A DNA stretch of 64,000 nucleotides from Sipunculus nudus (GCA_026874595.1 CM049307.1:93412330-93476329), one strand, 5' to 3'. Shown: positions 26,167 through 37,760, numbered from the stretch's first letter. Notes: a model not told the origin generated them from the sequence alone. Numbers and translations are program-made.

Positions 26167-26785
26167 GGTAGTATCTCACTGGGCTGCGACAGCTTGCGAC
26201 TAGTTGGAGCCCGCCTATTGCGAGAACATACGCGAATTAGCGACAATTTTCACTTGCAATCACACTGAATCGTACTTACGACACGTTTGCGAACATCGTA
26301 CAAGTGTTTGGACTAAAATTCGGATGGAGTTCGTATAGCCGTCGTGCGAATGTCGTGCGATGTTCACAAGACATTCGCACGACATTTGTGAAATATTCGC
26401 ACGACATTTACGACCAGAGTAAGATTCTCATTTTTATCTCCAATTATTCGCAATGTAGTTGCATAGGTCGCAAACCCTACTCAAAGTTGTCTCGCAGTTC
26501 TCGCACTTCTTGACTCGCGTAAACTGACTTGAGAATAGTTCGAGACATGTTTAAGACGGGTTTGAGACACCAGAGACGCCTCTGCGACAATTTTGCGAGA
26601 AATTTTGTTTTGCGAATTTTTTTAACATGTTCAAAATTATAATTTGTGCGACAACTTAGCGACACCTTGCGAATCATGCGAGGAAATTAAGAACCGCTGC
26701 GGATGTTCTAGGACACTTTTGAGACTCTCTCGCGAATGCATTCGCAATTCCTCGCAAAGCAGTCGCAGCCCAGTGAGGTACAGGC
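26167..26785. mobile_element. Non-autonomous DNA transposon with TTAA target sites (copy 1)
   Basis: This 619-bp element is flanked by TTAA on both sides (26,163-26,166 and 26,786-26,789). Its terminal inverted repeats share CTCACTGGGCTGCGAC, preceded by GGTAGTAT on the left and GCCTGTAC on the right. The inside is dense in GCGAC/GTCGC/TCGCAC motifs. It also holds a 14-bp perfect inverted repeat, GTCGTGCGAATGTC and its complement, around 26,354-26,400. It has no transposase frame. TTAA duplication is typical of piggyBac and Kolobok transposases, so it was probably mobilised by one of these. Confidence 0.82.
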
Positions 26786-26954
26786 TTAATATACAAATTG
26801 AGTTATTTTTTATAATTTTTATATTTTGTTCACGAATTTTTTATTCTAGCGATGATCGCGAAAGTGAGATTAACGCGAAAATAAAAAATTAAATTTAAAA
26901 CCCTCGCGAACAAAAAGACAACAACAGTAAATTAACAAAAGATTCTACTAAGAT

Positions 26955-27080
26955 GCTGGCTTCTGTGGCTCAGGGGTAGAGCACAGAATTCATATGGAGA
27001 GATTGTGAGTTCGAATCTGGGCCAAGGCGCCACCCAGGACGAGCGCTCTATAGGCCAAATGGGAAGGCTGTGACCAACAT
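26955..27080 (+). mobile_element. tRNA-derived SINE, 3' part cut off by the tandem junction (copy 1)
   Basis: The head contains an A box, TGGCTCAGGGGTAGAGCAC, and a B-box-like GAGTTCGAATCTGG about 33 bases later. A shared body motif CACCCAGGACGAGCGCTCTA follows. The element stops at CCAACATGT, where the next 2.95-kb copy begins, so the duplication breakpoint lies inside this SINE. Confidence 0.8.
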
Positions 27081-27375
27081 GTCTATGTGAAGGTTTGCGC
27101 TTTAATTTGTGCCATCTCAGTTACAAAATCAGATCACAATCGCTCTAGAGCTTTTCCGCAGTAAGAAGCACGGGATTATTCAGTCATAACCTCCAGGGGG
27201 GGGGTTTATTTGATTTAAATGATGCAATTCCGATGTAAATCATTTGATGAGAAAATATTAATTTAAATTAAAATTCTTTTGAAGAATATCAGATAATGCA
27301 TTGATTACTGGTAACAGGAAATCTTATTCCTAGAGCAACTACTCAGAAACAATAATTCCATCCATAAGTATGTTG

Positions 27376-27379
<4 letters not shown>

Positions 27380-27407
<28 letters not shown>
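27380..27407. repeat. (AT)n microsatellite, copy 2
   Basis: About 14 AT units, followed by GTGTGTGTATATAA as in the other copies. Confidence 0.95.
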
Positions 27408-27415
<8 letters not shown>

Positions 27416-28394
27416 ATATAACGTACTAGTCTATAAACTACATGAGATATTCTATAGCATAGGAATGTTAAAATTGTAATAAAACAAGGAGAAATAAGGA
27501 GAGGTTAGTTCTAAATATATACCATTTCGATTTGTCTTCTCTTTTATCTACGTTTTGTTCAAGACTTCCAGTTGTGTTTTCTTTATGCTTAAGTATTGAC
27601 AAAAATACAATTAATTATCAATTCAGTGTTGCGAACCATGCATTTATTCGTGGATATATTAAGAATATTGTATTTTGTACGGTATATATACTAATTTGAG
27701 GGAATGCAACAGTACCTACTGCATTTTCATAAATACTTGTATATTATTATTACTTATACATCTTTCTAATCAATACATTTACATATAAGCACGGCCGTCT
27801 TAACATCTTTGCGGGCGCCTCTACTAAGCAATATCCAAATCCCTCCTCCCCCCCCCCCAGCTAGGAACTCGGAGGTTGTCTACACAGCTCATATCTTTCC
27901 ACCATCGTTACATCCTATCAAACTTCCCATTTAATTTTAAAACCCTAATGTAACAGTCGAGACTGAGTAAAATTTAAAGATAAGTGACCGATATAAAATA
28001 ACTCAGATCTTTCAATAATGTGAAAAAAAAACTTTCATGATTCCACACACAATTGTTACTAAATCAGCTCATGTGTTTTTCAAAACGCGAAAAAAAAATG
28101 TTTGAAATTCCCATTGAAGTTAGACTTTAGCCACGAGGTCTCAGTGCCTGCGTTCTTATCAGGCGTCTAGGGCACATGGAGGATAAGTAAATACTGCATG
28201 CCAGGCAGCATAAATAGAAAAAATTCGTTGCAGTGATTCACAATGTGTTAAAAGATTTTTTTGTTATGGGTGAAATTTTGTTCTCCTACTAAAAAAGGCA
28301 GTGTAAATGCATATGCATTGGTCTAGCATGCTGGTGCGTTAACACGACCCTCCCGCCATCTAGATGAGCAAACAAATAATTACAAGTTGCTTAC

Positions 28395-28578
28395 CAGGAA
28401 CGGAGAAAACCACGAGGAGTGCCAGGTGAATCATTTTGTCGTTCACTTCGGAGGTCACGAACCAAGTTTACTCTTCCTCTCCCTTCAGAATGCAAATGGA
28501 CGGGTTGCGGGAGTAACGCTATTTCTATGGATCTAACTCTACGTAATAAAACGTCATCCGTACCAACAGGTATAAACA
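28395..28578 (-). CDS. Candidate internal exon, copy 2
   Basis: Identical to the candidate exon at 25,448-25,631, including the acceptor and donor flanks. It exists because the 2.95-kb segment is triplicated. Confidence 0.28.
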
Positions 28579-29113
28579 CTGAATAAATTATCTATCCTTG
28601 TAAATGTTTGGTATAGCGTCAACTGGCAAATCAATATACCACCAACGTTATAAAAAGTTAGCTGAAAACCGCCAGGTATAGGCAATGACTAATTTGCTTC
28701 AGTAACTGAAGTCCGCGATTAACATAATATAAACGTCAACTCCTAACCAAATGCGAACTATCCTGTTCAGTCAATACTGTAACTATTTTTTAATGCTTAT
28801 ATCAATGTCGATTATGAATACTTAGCAGGCGAGATTTGTAGGGATTCGTTAAAGTTTGGAATACTGTGATTGGCTTCATGTTCGCGATGTTAACATTTCG
28901 TGATTTTCACTTTTTCATTGTTTCGCGAGGGTTCAGTTTTCACGACCTCAACATAAAATAACGTTCACAGAGTATAAACATCATTTTATGAATAAATTAT
29001 TCAAAGTAATGTGTGTGGAAGCTCATAAATTTAGAAACCATTGCTCATTGTAAGTAAATATTTTGACAGAATTGAAATATTATGATACCTGTCTTAGATT
29101 AACGGTAATTTAA

Positions 29114-29732
29114 GGTAGTATCTCACTGGGCTGCGACAGCTTGCGACTAGTTGGAGCCCGCCTATTGCGAGAACATACGCGAATTAGCGACAATTTTCAC
29201 TTGCAATCACACTGAATCGTACTTACGACACGTTTGCGAACATCGTACAAGTGTTTGGACTAAAATTCGGATGGAGTTCGTATAGCCGTCGTGCGAATGT
29301 CGTGCGATGTTCACAAGACATTCGCACGACATTTGTGAAATATTCGCACGACATTTACGACCAGAGTAAGATTCTCATTTTTATCTCCAATTATTCGCAA
29401 TGTAGTTGCATAGGTCGCAAACCCTACTCAAAGTTGTCTCGCAGTTCTCGCACTTCTTGACTCGCGTAAACTGACTTGAGAATAGTTCGAGACATGTTTA
29501 AGACGGGTTTGAGACACCAGAGACGCCTCTGCGACAATTTTGCGAGAAATTTTGTTTTGCGAATTTTTTTAACATGTTCAAAATTATAATTTGTGCGACA
29601 ACTTAGCGACACCTTGCGAATCATGCGAGGAAATTAAGAACCGCTGCGGATGTTCTAGGACACTTTTGAGACTCTCTCGCGAATGCATTCGCAATTCCTC
29701 GCAAAGCAGTCGCAGCCCAGTGAGGTACAGGC
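29114..29732. mobile_element. TTAA-flanked DNA transposon, copy 2
   Basis: Same 619-bp element carried along by the 2.95-kb tandem duplication, with TTAA on both sides. It is not an independent insertion. Confidence 0.82.
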
Positions 29733-29901
29733 TTAATATACAAATTGAGTTATTTTTTATAATTTTTATATTTTGTTCACGAATTTTTTATTCTAGCGAT
29801 GATCGCGAAAGTGAGATTAACGCGAAAATAAAAAATTAAATTTAAAACCCTCGCGAACAAAAAGACAACAACAGTAAATTAACAAAAGATTCTACTAAGA
29901 T

Positions 29902-30027
29902 GCTGGCTTCTGTGGCTCAGGGGTAGAGCACAGAATTCATATGGAGAGATTGTGAGTTCGAATCTGGGCCAAGGCGCCACCCAGGACGAGCGCTCTATAG
30001 GCCAAATGGGAAGGCTGTGACCAACAT
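29902..30027 (+). mobile_element. tRNA-derived SINE, truncated (copy 2)
   Basis: Same truncated SINE at the junction between tandem copies 2 and 3, with the same internal promoter boxes. Confidence 0.8.
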
Positions 30028-30322
30028 GTCTATGTGAAGGTTTGCGCTTTAATTTGTGCCATCTCAGTTACAAAATCAGATCACAATCGCTCTAGAGCTT
30101 TTCCGCAGTAAGAAGCACGGGATTATTCAGTCATAACCTCCAGGGGGGGGGTTTATTTGATTTAAATGATGCAATTCCGATGTAAATCATTTGATGAGAA
30201 AATATTAATTTAAATTAAAATTCTTTTGAAGAATATCAGATAATGCATTGATTACTGGTAACAGGAAATCTTATTCCTAGAGCAACTACTCAGAAACAAT
30301 AATTCCATCCATAAGTATGTTG

Positions 30323-30326
<4 letters not shown>

Positions 30327-30354
<28 letters not shown>
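30327..30354. repeat. (AT)n microsatellite, copy 3
   Basis: About 14 AT units in the third tandem copy. Confidence 0.95.
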
Positions 30355-30362
<8 letters not shown>

Positions 30363-31342
30363 ATATAACGTACTAGTCTATAAACTACATGAGATATTCT
30401 ATAGCATAGGAATGTTAAAATTGTAATAAAACAAGGAGAAATAAGGAGAGGTTAGTTCTAAATATATACCATTTCGATTTGTCTTCTCTTTTATCTACGT
30501 TTTGTTCAAGACTTCCAGTTGTGTTTTCTTTATGCTTAAGTATTGACAAAAATACAATTAATTATCAATTCAGTGTTGCGAACCATGCATTTATTCGTGG
30601 ATATATTAAGAATATTGTATTTTGTACGGTATATATACTAATTTGAGGGAATGCAACAGTACCTACTGCATTTTCATAAATACTTGTATATTATTATTAC
30701 TTATACATCTTTCTAATCAATACATTTACATATAAGCACGGCCGTCTTAACATCTTTGCGGGCGCCTCTACTAAGCAATATCCAAATCCCTCCTCCCCCC
30801 CCCCCCAGCTAGGAACTCGGAGGTTGTCTACACAGCTCATATCTTTCCACCATCGTTACATCCTATCAAACTTCCCATTTAATTTTAAAACCCTAATGTA
30901 ACAGTCGAGACTGAGTAAAATTTAAAGATAAGTGACCGATATAAAATAACTCAGATCTTTCAATAATGTGAAAAAAAAACTTTCATGATTCCACACACAA
31001 TTGTTACTAAATCAGCTCATGTGTTTTTCAAAACGCGAAAAAAAAATGTTTGAAATTCCCATTGAAGTTAGACTTTAGCCACGAGGTCTCAGTGCCTGCG
31101 TTCTTATCAGGCGTCTAGGGCACATGGAGGATAAGTAAATACTGCATGCCAGGCAGCATAAATAGAAAAAATTCGTTGCAGTGATTCACAATGTGTTAAA
31201 AGATTTTTTTGTTATGGGTGAAATTTTGTTCTCCTACTAAAAAAGGCAGTGTAAATGCATATGCATTGGTCTAGCATGCTGGTGCGTTAACACGACCCTC
31301 CCGCCATCTAGATGAGCAAACAAATAATTACAAGTTGCTTAC

Positions 31343-31526
31343 CAGGAACGGAGAAAACCACGAGGAGTGCCAGGTGAATCATTTTGTCGTTCACTTCGGA
31401 GGTCACGAACCAAGTTTACTCTTCCTCTCCCTTCAGAATGCAAATGGACGGGTTGCGGGAGTAACGCTATTTCTATGGATCTAACTCTACGTAATAAAAC
31501 GTCATCCGTACCAACAGGTATAAACA
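31343..31526 (-). CDS. Candidate internal exon, copy 3
   Basis: Identical to the candidate exon at 25,448-25,631. Three in-line copies on the same strand would give a transcript with a triplicated exon if the region is transcribed leftward. Confidence 0.28.
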
Positions 31527-32061
31527 CTGAATAAATTATCTATCCTTGTAAATGTTTGGTATAGCGTCAACTGGCAAATCAATATACCACCAACGTTATA
31601 AAAAGTTAGCTGAAAACCGCCAGGTATAGGCAATGACTAATTTGCTTCAGTAACTGAAGTCCGCGATTAACATAATATAAACGTCAACTCCTAACCAAAT
31701 GCGAACTATCCTGTTCAGTCAATACTGTAACTATTTTTTAATGCTTATATCAATGTCGATTATGAATACTTAGCAGGCGAGATTTGTAGGGATTCGTTAA
31801 AGTTTGGAATACTGTGATTGGCTTCATGTTCGCGATGTTAACATTTCGTGATTTTCACTTTTTCATTGTTTCGCGAGGGTTCAGTTTTCACGACCTCAAC
31901 ATAAAATAACGTTCACAGAGTATAAACATCATTTTATGAATAAATTATTCAAAGTAATGTGTGTGGAAGCTCATAAATTTAGAAACCATTGCTCATTGTA
32001 AGTAAATATTTTGACAGAATTGAAATATTATGATACCTGTCTTAGATTAACGGTAATTTAA

Positions 32062-32680
32062 GGTAGTATCTCACTGGGCTGCGACAGCTTGCGACTAGTT
32101 GGAGCCCGCCTATTGCGAGAACATACGCGAATTAGCGACAATTTTCACTTGCAATCACACTGAATCGTACTTACGACACGTTTGCGAACATCGTACAAGT
32201 GTTTGGACTAAAATTCGGATGGAGTTCGTATAGCCGTCGTGCGAATGTCGTGCGATGTTCACAAGACATTCGCACGACATTTGTGAAATATTCGCACGAC
32301 ATTTACGACCAGAGTAAGATTCTCATTTTTATCTCCAATTATTCGCAATGTAGTTGCATAGGTCGCAAACCCTACTCAAAGTTGTCTCGCAGTTCTCGCA
32401 CTTCTTGACTCGCGTAAACTGACTTGAGAATAGTTCGAGACATGTTTAAGACGGGTTTGAGACACCAGAGACGCCTCTGCGACAATTTTGCGAGAAATTT
32501 TGTTTTGCGAATTTTTTTAACATGTTCAAAATTATAATTTGTGCGACAACTTAGCGACACCTTGCGAATCATGCGAGGAAATTAAGAACCGCTGCGGATG
32601 TTCTAGGACACTTTTGAGACTCTCTCGCGAATGCATTCGCAATTCCTCGCAAAGCAGTCGCAGCCCAGTGAGGTACAGGC
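32062..32680. mobile_element. TTAA-flanked DNA transposon, copy 3
   Basis: Same 619-bp element in the third tandem copy, with intact TTAA flanks and terminal inverted repeats. Confidence 0.82.
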
Positions 32681-32849
32681 TTAATATACAAATTGAGTTA
32701 TTTTTTATAATTTTTATATTTTGTTCACGAATTTTTTATTCTAGCGATGATCGCGAAAGTGAGATTAACGCGAAAATAAAAAATTAAATTTAAAACCCTC
32801 GCGAACAAAAAGACAACAACAGTAAATTAACAAAAGATTCTACTAAGAT

Positions 32850-33180
32850 GCTGGCTTCTGTGGCTCAGGGGTAGAGCACAGAATTCATATGGAGAGATTG
32901 TGAGTTCGAATCTGGGCCAAGGCGCCACCCAGGACGAGCGCTCTATAGGCCAAATGGGAAGGCTGTGACCAACATGTTTCACCAACAAACGAGTGTGCCT
33001 ATCGGGGTTTCCTCGGTGGTTTTGACCCAACTAAAGGTACAACTAAGTACCGTGGACCAGCAGATGCAGAAGTATTAATACCAGACAATTAAATGAGAGG
33101 AAGCGTGAGATACTTTTCCTGTCACGCAGTGCGAATTCAGTTAACTTTGAAAAAGTTAGCGGTTACCTCCACCAAAATAT
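32850..33180 (+). mobile_element. tRNA-derived SINE, full-length (block A)
   Basis: About 330 bp. It has the tRNA-like head with A and B boxes, the CACCCAGGACGAGCGCTC body, a GGGTTTCCTCGGTGGTTTTG stretch near 33,004, and a 3' end GCGGTTACCTCCACCAAAA. The 3' end and the body are shared with the SINE at 50,277, which supports a single family. I assign no family name. Confidence 0.78.
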
Positions 33181-35172
33181 GTTTAGAAATATTACTGAAG
33201 CTGGTGCACTCGAGATCAGTATTTTGTTCGCCTAATGTAAAAGAAATAAACATTTGCTGTTTGAGTTTGAATAATCGGTGCTTGGTAAGATATGTATTTT
33301 CGTTATGCCTTCTAAAAATGATAATTATGGGAACAGACAGTGAAGATTATATACATACTTCAAGTTTGTCAGGTTTATCTTGTAACTGTCTTCCACTTAA
33401 ACCAGGCTATTGTACTTATCTTATTAATGAAATACTAATATATTTTGTTTGTTTGTAATTTTTATTTCTAAAAATTTTAGATTTTTGAATATCAATAATT
33501 TGTTTGATATATTTGATAAATTTGACAATTTGACTAAATATCGACTATTTGCAGTGTTCGATCACCATACTATGGTAAAAATTGAATAAAAAATAGCCAA
33601 TTTCTGCTCCATTGAAACCCCCAATAAACAAGTGTCCTGTGGATCGTGACACGCAGTTGACAATCATTACCTGTGATATGAGGACCAAACACTTGTGAAT
33701 CATATAAATATATCATATATATGTGTGTGTGATAAAATATGCGATTGCAGAGATATTTCTGTGACATGACTGACATTTGTAAGTCTCTCAAAATAAACTT
33801 TAAGTTACAAAGATAAAACAATTCACTGGCCCCACTGGTATCATATCTTAAAGCAAAATATTTAAATTGGGTGATTAAAATGCAATTTATTCAAAATGGG
33901 TCGACCAAGTAATATGTCACAATTGTTAGGCATATTTTTTATGTCTAGATTTTCTTCTTGTTCAAACGTTGCAGGGTTTCGGGGATTCATTCAGACGAAT
34001 AGTGTCTGATTAAAGAACATCGAGTTTGATCGTGAAAGAGAAAATATCTTTATCTTATTCTCTGATATAACCGCTATTCATCTGTCTTAAGGAAGCACTA
34101 ACTTGTGGCCATTAGTCTGGAACAATATAAAGATATTCAAGGTCAACATGCATAGCAAGTTTCCTAGTAACCCATGCACTGGTTAGTGAGAAACTCTCGT
34201 ATACACACAACAGACGGATTGTAATGAAATTTTACTAACATCATTACGAACAGACTATCCGGTTATATCAAACTTTAAAAAATGACCAGAAATCAGGTAT
34301 TATATGAATATCAGCTGTCAGTCTCAATTTAACTCTTAAACTTGCATATAATAAGGGGTGTTGTGTTAAAAATTATAGCTAAATTTTTAAATAACATCAC
34401 CTTTTTTAGGATGAGGAAGTAGGCCTGATCATGTGCCGTATCCACGCCCAATTTTAATCGAATATTAATTTGCCCATATCCCTGAAAAGATCATGAGAAT
34501 CTGTTCATGCTTGAGTTAGTTATAATGTGACCAACACAGAAACACGAGAGGAGATGAACGCATACCCTCCAGACGGAGGCAATCAAAGTTGCAGAGACTG
34601 CATGCCGTCATACATCCGGTTCATTAGGTGTTTTCAATCAATAATTTTCACTTATGAATTAATAGATATGCTGTGGCAAAGTATTCTTATCTGCAATATC
34701 CTATCATCGTAATAAAAAAAATAGTGGTGTGAGACTACATGCGTGCCTCCGCCATTATTGTCATAAAATGAAGGTGTGTGGTACATAGAAAAAAAGTGCC
34801 TTACGATGTATCAACACGACGGCTGAATCACAAGCCAGTTCTAGAACAAATGCAAAGAGAAATCTGATACCAATAAATAGCTATGGCCCACTGCCAGGAT
34901 TTGAAAACTGCAATATCTCAGGGGTACAACATCAAATACATAAAAAAAACATTTATGGTGAATCAGGTAACCTAAAAAAAAATTAACATATTTTTCTAGC
35001 CTCACCCTTAAACAAATTTCAACAAAATCCGTTCAGGAACCTTTGCGTAAAGTTGCTTCAAAACAAATCAAATAACTCCTGACAATGTTAACGTAATACC
35101 TTTCCCACACGCGGATGTATAAAAATATTAAATTTATAAGCTCGCCATATATTCTTACGCTTCATTGCACAG
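33181..35172. other. Duplicated non-coding stretch of block A
   Basis: Matches 41,821-43,701 in block B. B lacks about 125 bp at roughly 34,758-34,880, between two CCAT/ATA-like ends. The longest open stretches (121 and 83 codons) are poor in the features of real proteins. A short minus-strand motif near 33,900-33,945 resembles an aspartyl protease and is listed separately. Confidence 0.6.
33893..33950 (-). pseudogene. Possible LTR-retrotransposon protease scrap (block A)
   Basis: On the minus strand the sequence reads MPNNCDILLGRPILNKLHLN. The DILLGRP core resembles the LLG/ILG segment near the C-terminal end of retropepsins of Ty3/gypsy-like elements. No catalytic DTG motif, reverse transcriptase or LTR is visible near it, so this is at best a small relic. 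The homologue in block B is at about 42,527-42,584. Confidence 0.22.
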
Positions 35173-35313
35173 CTGCCATTTAAGTCCTCGTTACAAAATT
35201 CGCACTATGGTGTTTTCGTGTGGTCGCGCAATTATGAAGCCCAGCGTCCTTCTAGTTATTGCTTTCGTATTCGAAACAGACAAGTGATACATAGGTTACC
35301 GACCAAACACCAG
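35173..35313 (+). CDS. Candidate exon of 47 codons (block A); possible THAP-like relic
   Basis: A splice-acceptor-like tract (TTACGCTTCATTGCACAG) is followed by 141 bases open in one frame and then by a donor-like CAG/GTAAAC. The block B counterpart (43,702-43,842) keeps the length, frame and both splice signals despite about six substitutions. The end encodes QVIHRLPTKHQ. An overlapping frame starts ATGGTGTTTTCGTGT (MVFSC, at 35,207). MVxxC plus a later HRLP recalls the start of THAP zinc fingers, but the two parts lie in different frames and the second zinc cysteine is missing. If it is THAP, it is broken. Unconfirmed. Confidence 0.22.
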
Positions 35314-35446
35314 GTAAACAAAGGTATGCACGTTCAAACATTTCGCAGTCCATCTTTGACAAGAAGAGATAAAAACATCTTATATGAACCTCCCATATAT
35401 ACAAAAAATAATAATATAAGTTGTTTCCTTTGGTTTCCTCATGCTT

Positions 35447-35453
<7 letters not shown>

Positions 35454-35512
<59 letters not shown>
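35454..35512. repeat. (AT)n microsatellite
   Basis: About 30 AT units just downstream of the 47-codon candidate exon. The block B counterpart at 43,971-44,005 is shorter. Confidence 0.95.
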
Positions 35513-35515
<3 letters not shown>

Positions 35516-35602
35516 TGTATGTATAATGTTTGACCTTTGTAAGGTCTGACTGACTGATGAAGATGGATATAGATAACGAGTGAGTGTGGAGTTCCTTGGG
35601 GC

Positions 35603-35831
35603 GGGGGGGGGGGGGGGGGGTCCTAGCCTAAGTCTCTTCTGCGAAGGGGAAACGAAATTAAATAAGTAGCGAGTGAGGACCGCGAGACATTACCATGACG
35701 TCATTGTCACAGCACCTGATAAAGTACCTATAAATGTTAAGCATTGGGGTCATTCTATGTGGGGGGGGGGGGGTCACTCGCAGGGTGAGGAGATGACTAG
35801 CAAAGTCTGGCGGGCGTGGGGGGGGGGGGGG
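35603..35831 (+). other. Cluster of three long G-runs (block A)
   Basis: Runs of about 18, 13 and 14 G lie at 35,603-35,620, 35,761-35,773 and 35,818-35,831, with extra GGG groups (GCAGGGTG, GTGGGAGGG) close by. G-quadruplexes are likely on this strand. The layout is repeated in block B. Confidence 0.8.
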
Positions 35832-35873
35832 TACACAGGCGTGGGAGGGTAATCAAAGTGGGGAAATATATAC

Positions 35874-35909
<36 letters not shown>

Positions 35910-36790
35910 TATAAGGTATATGTTAATTCTAAGCCATTTAGGATACATAGTATTTCATAGTAAACTCATAAATGGAACCGAAGTCTACTATTTAATTTAT
36001 TGATACATTTCATTTTAAATAAATAAATATTATAATCTGAATAGTAGGGGTTATATACTCAGATCTCGCTTTTTTTGACGCCAGCATATAATAACAATAT
36101 GAATCTTGATTAATGTAAATATGAACACTTCTTTTCTAGTTAATAATTAAAAAACAATACCTGTCATGAGGATTGTTATATCTATAGGTTAATAACAATA
36201 CCTGGCAGGGAAAGTAAGAAATGCCAGCAGGTATTTGGTCAGAAATGATGAATTTATTTGTTTTTGTTTTGTCTAAAGTGTTTGGCTGAATTATATCAAT
36301 GACAAGCAAAGTTAAAGCATGCTGAAACGAACCCTAGAAAAAGGTGCAGCGATGTATCTGTCACATGACACATGTTTTTCTACCAGCGGGAAAGCCGCCT
36401 AAAGTGAAAACACATTAATCATACGACTGCACAGGTTCAATATATGCTAGCAGGAGCAAGATGTCCTCGCTTATATGTAGGAAAATACCAGATATTACCG
36501 GGCCCATGCGACATGTACTTCACGTCAGGTGTCAAGTATTGAAATTTAAGAAACTGCTGATATTTGGAAAACAAAATATATCTTTCATATTTGCTTTAAC
36601 ATTCATATTTTTACTCCCCCCCCCCCCCCCGCATTATCATCTGGAAAATGCGAACGGAGGAACCTGGAATTTTACACGGAGCTCATATAAGGCAAAAAAA
36701 AAATTGTGGACAGGGCAATTTCTACATCCCGGTTCAAGGCCAAAACTATTCAGAAGGGGGGAGGGGGGCCTTTTCGTGGGAGAAGAACTA
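35832..36790. other. Block A stretch largely absent from block B
   Basis: About 780 bp (roughly 35,862-36,640) are missing from B, where GTGGGG joins directly to AAAATGCGAACGG. Both edges in A carry GGAAA, which suggests a microhomology deletion in B. The stretch holds an (AT)n tract and a poly-C run at about 36,617-36,631. I see no gene. Confidence 0.65.
35876..35907. repeat. (AT)n microsatellite
   Basis: About 16 AT units at the left edge of the stretch missing from block B. Confidence 0.93.
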
Positions 36791-36803
36791 ACTCTGGCTC
36801 AAA

Positions 36804-37760
36804 TAAATCTCCTCTTGAAATAAAAAAATTGGAGGCCAATTACACTACTGAACAATGATTACAAACTCATTTCAAAATGCCTAGCAAGCAGAATCAAATC
36901 TGTTTTACCAAGATTAATTAATGAGGATCAGACAGGTTTCATTAAAGGTAGGTACATAGGGGAGAATATAAATAAGATCATTACAGTTATAAATAATACA
37001 GTTGAAGAAGATAAAGAAGGGTACCTCACAACAGTAGATTCATCAATTTAAAAGAAGGTGACAGCTATAGCATAAAGATATGTATGTTTCACATAATTAT
37101 CACCAGGTGACAAGAGAGATTGAAAGCATGTAAACATAATAATAAATAGGGTATAATGTAAATTGTCCCATGGGTGCACTTGGTCTGCCATTCTGGCAAT
37201 AGCTGTTCATTGTAAAAATTGTTAACCTTCTCTTACAATAATAGGTAAATAAACATCCACTATGACAGGATTAATTGAATGATGTATTAATCATACAAAG
37301 ATTGTTATATTAAAAAACCAAAGTTATACTTTTTTAATAGGGGATATGGGGATATCTGGTTTAATATGCAACAGGAAATCAACATATTTTTATTTGTATT
37401 CACAGCTAGTAAGGTATATATTGTAATCAGTCAGTCAGTTATTTGAGGATTAGAATGAATTAGATCAAGTTTTTTATAGGGCCCTAGGGTCAGATGAAGT
37501 TAACTTATCCTTAATAATTAAAAAAAAAGGTTTAGTACACAGGTAGCTAGGTACCAGGTGTGCATTAATATAACAGGTTGCATGTGTATTATAGATATGT
37601 TAAAATTTAAGGATTCGTAACAATTTTTGTTCTATTGAAGTGTTTTGCTTGCAGAGATCCTATCTCACCTCTGCCAGATTGTCTCCTGTTTTTCATCCAT
37701 TTTTAAAAATGTTTCTGTGCCTAAACTTTTTTTATTCATTAAAAAAAAAAAAAAAAAAAA
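36804..37760 (+). pseudogene. 5'-truncated LINE insertion with RT fragment, poly(A) tail and target-site duplication
   Basis: A retrotransposon insertion present only in block A. Near the 5' end a reverse-transcriptase fragment (36,824-37,048) reads NWRPITLLNNDYKL, then EDQTGFIKGRYIGENI, and ends at a stop after LTTVD. This is the N-terminal RT region before the first catalytic aspartate, in the style of L1/Tx1-like elements. A seven-A run just before it shifts the frame from an upstream PLEIK segment. The remaining ~700 bp are non-coding and end in exactly 20 A (37,741-37,760). The flanks CTCTGGCTCAAA and CCTGGCCCAAA form an 11-12-bp imperfect target-site duplication. Block B keeps the empty site, CCCTGGCCCAAACC. 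The element is dead. Confidence 0.85.

Larger units (their letters stand above)
24118..27080. repeat. 2.95-kb tandem segment, copy 1 of 3
   Basis: This copy begins GTCTATGTGAAGG and ends inside a SINE at CCAACAT. It is 2,963 bp, against 2,947 and 2,948 bp for copies 2 and 3. By eye the differences lie in length-variable tracts: the (AT)n run at 24,419, a G run of 11 against 9 near 24,233, and C and A homopolymers. Contents in order are a G run, the AT microsatellite, an exon-like stretch on the minus strand, a TTAA-flanked inverted-repeat element, and a truncated SINE. Confidence 0.95.
27081..30027. repeat. 2.95-kb tandem segment, copy 2 of 3
   Basis: This head-to-tail copy matches copy 1 apart from homopolymer and microsatellite lengths in all places compared. 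The junction reads CCAACATGTCTATGTGAAGG. The two parent ends are ACATTGTCTATG and CCAACATGTTTCAC, so the exchange fell at a shared TGT. Confidence 0.95.
30028..32976. repeat. 2.95-kb tandem segment, copy 3 of 3
   Basis: The third copy is 2,948 bp. Here the SINE at its end continues into its own 3' part (ATGTTTCACCAACAAACGAG), which shows the original, unbroken right flank. A single, several-percent-diverged homologue lies in block B at about 38,604-41,622, so the triplication happened in block A after the larger duplication. Confidence 0.95.

Noticed and set aside
26955-27030. A functional tRNA gene
   Set aside because: Promoter boxes are present, but the acceptor stem does not pair convincingly and the sequence continues into a SINE body shared with other copies.
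33093-33458. 121-codon frame with a 117-codon homologue in block B
   Set aside because: Similarity is explained by the recent block duplication. The start overlaps a SINE tail, and the peptide has no recognisable domain.
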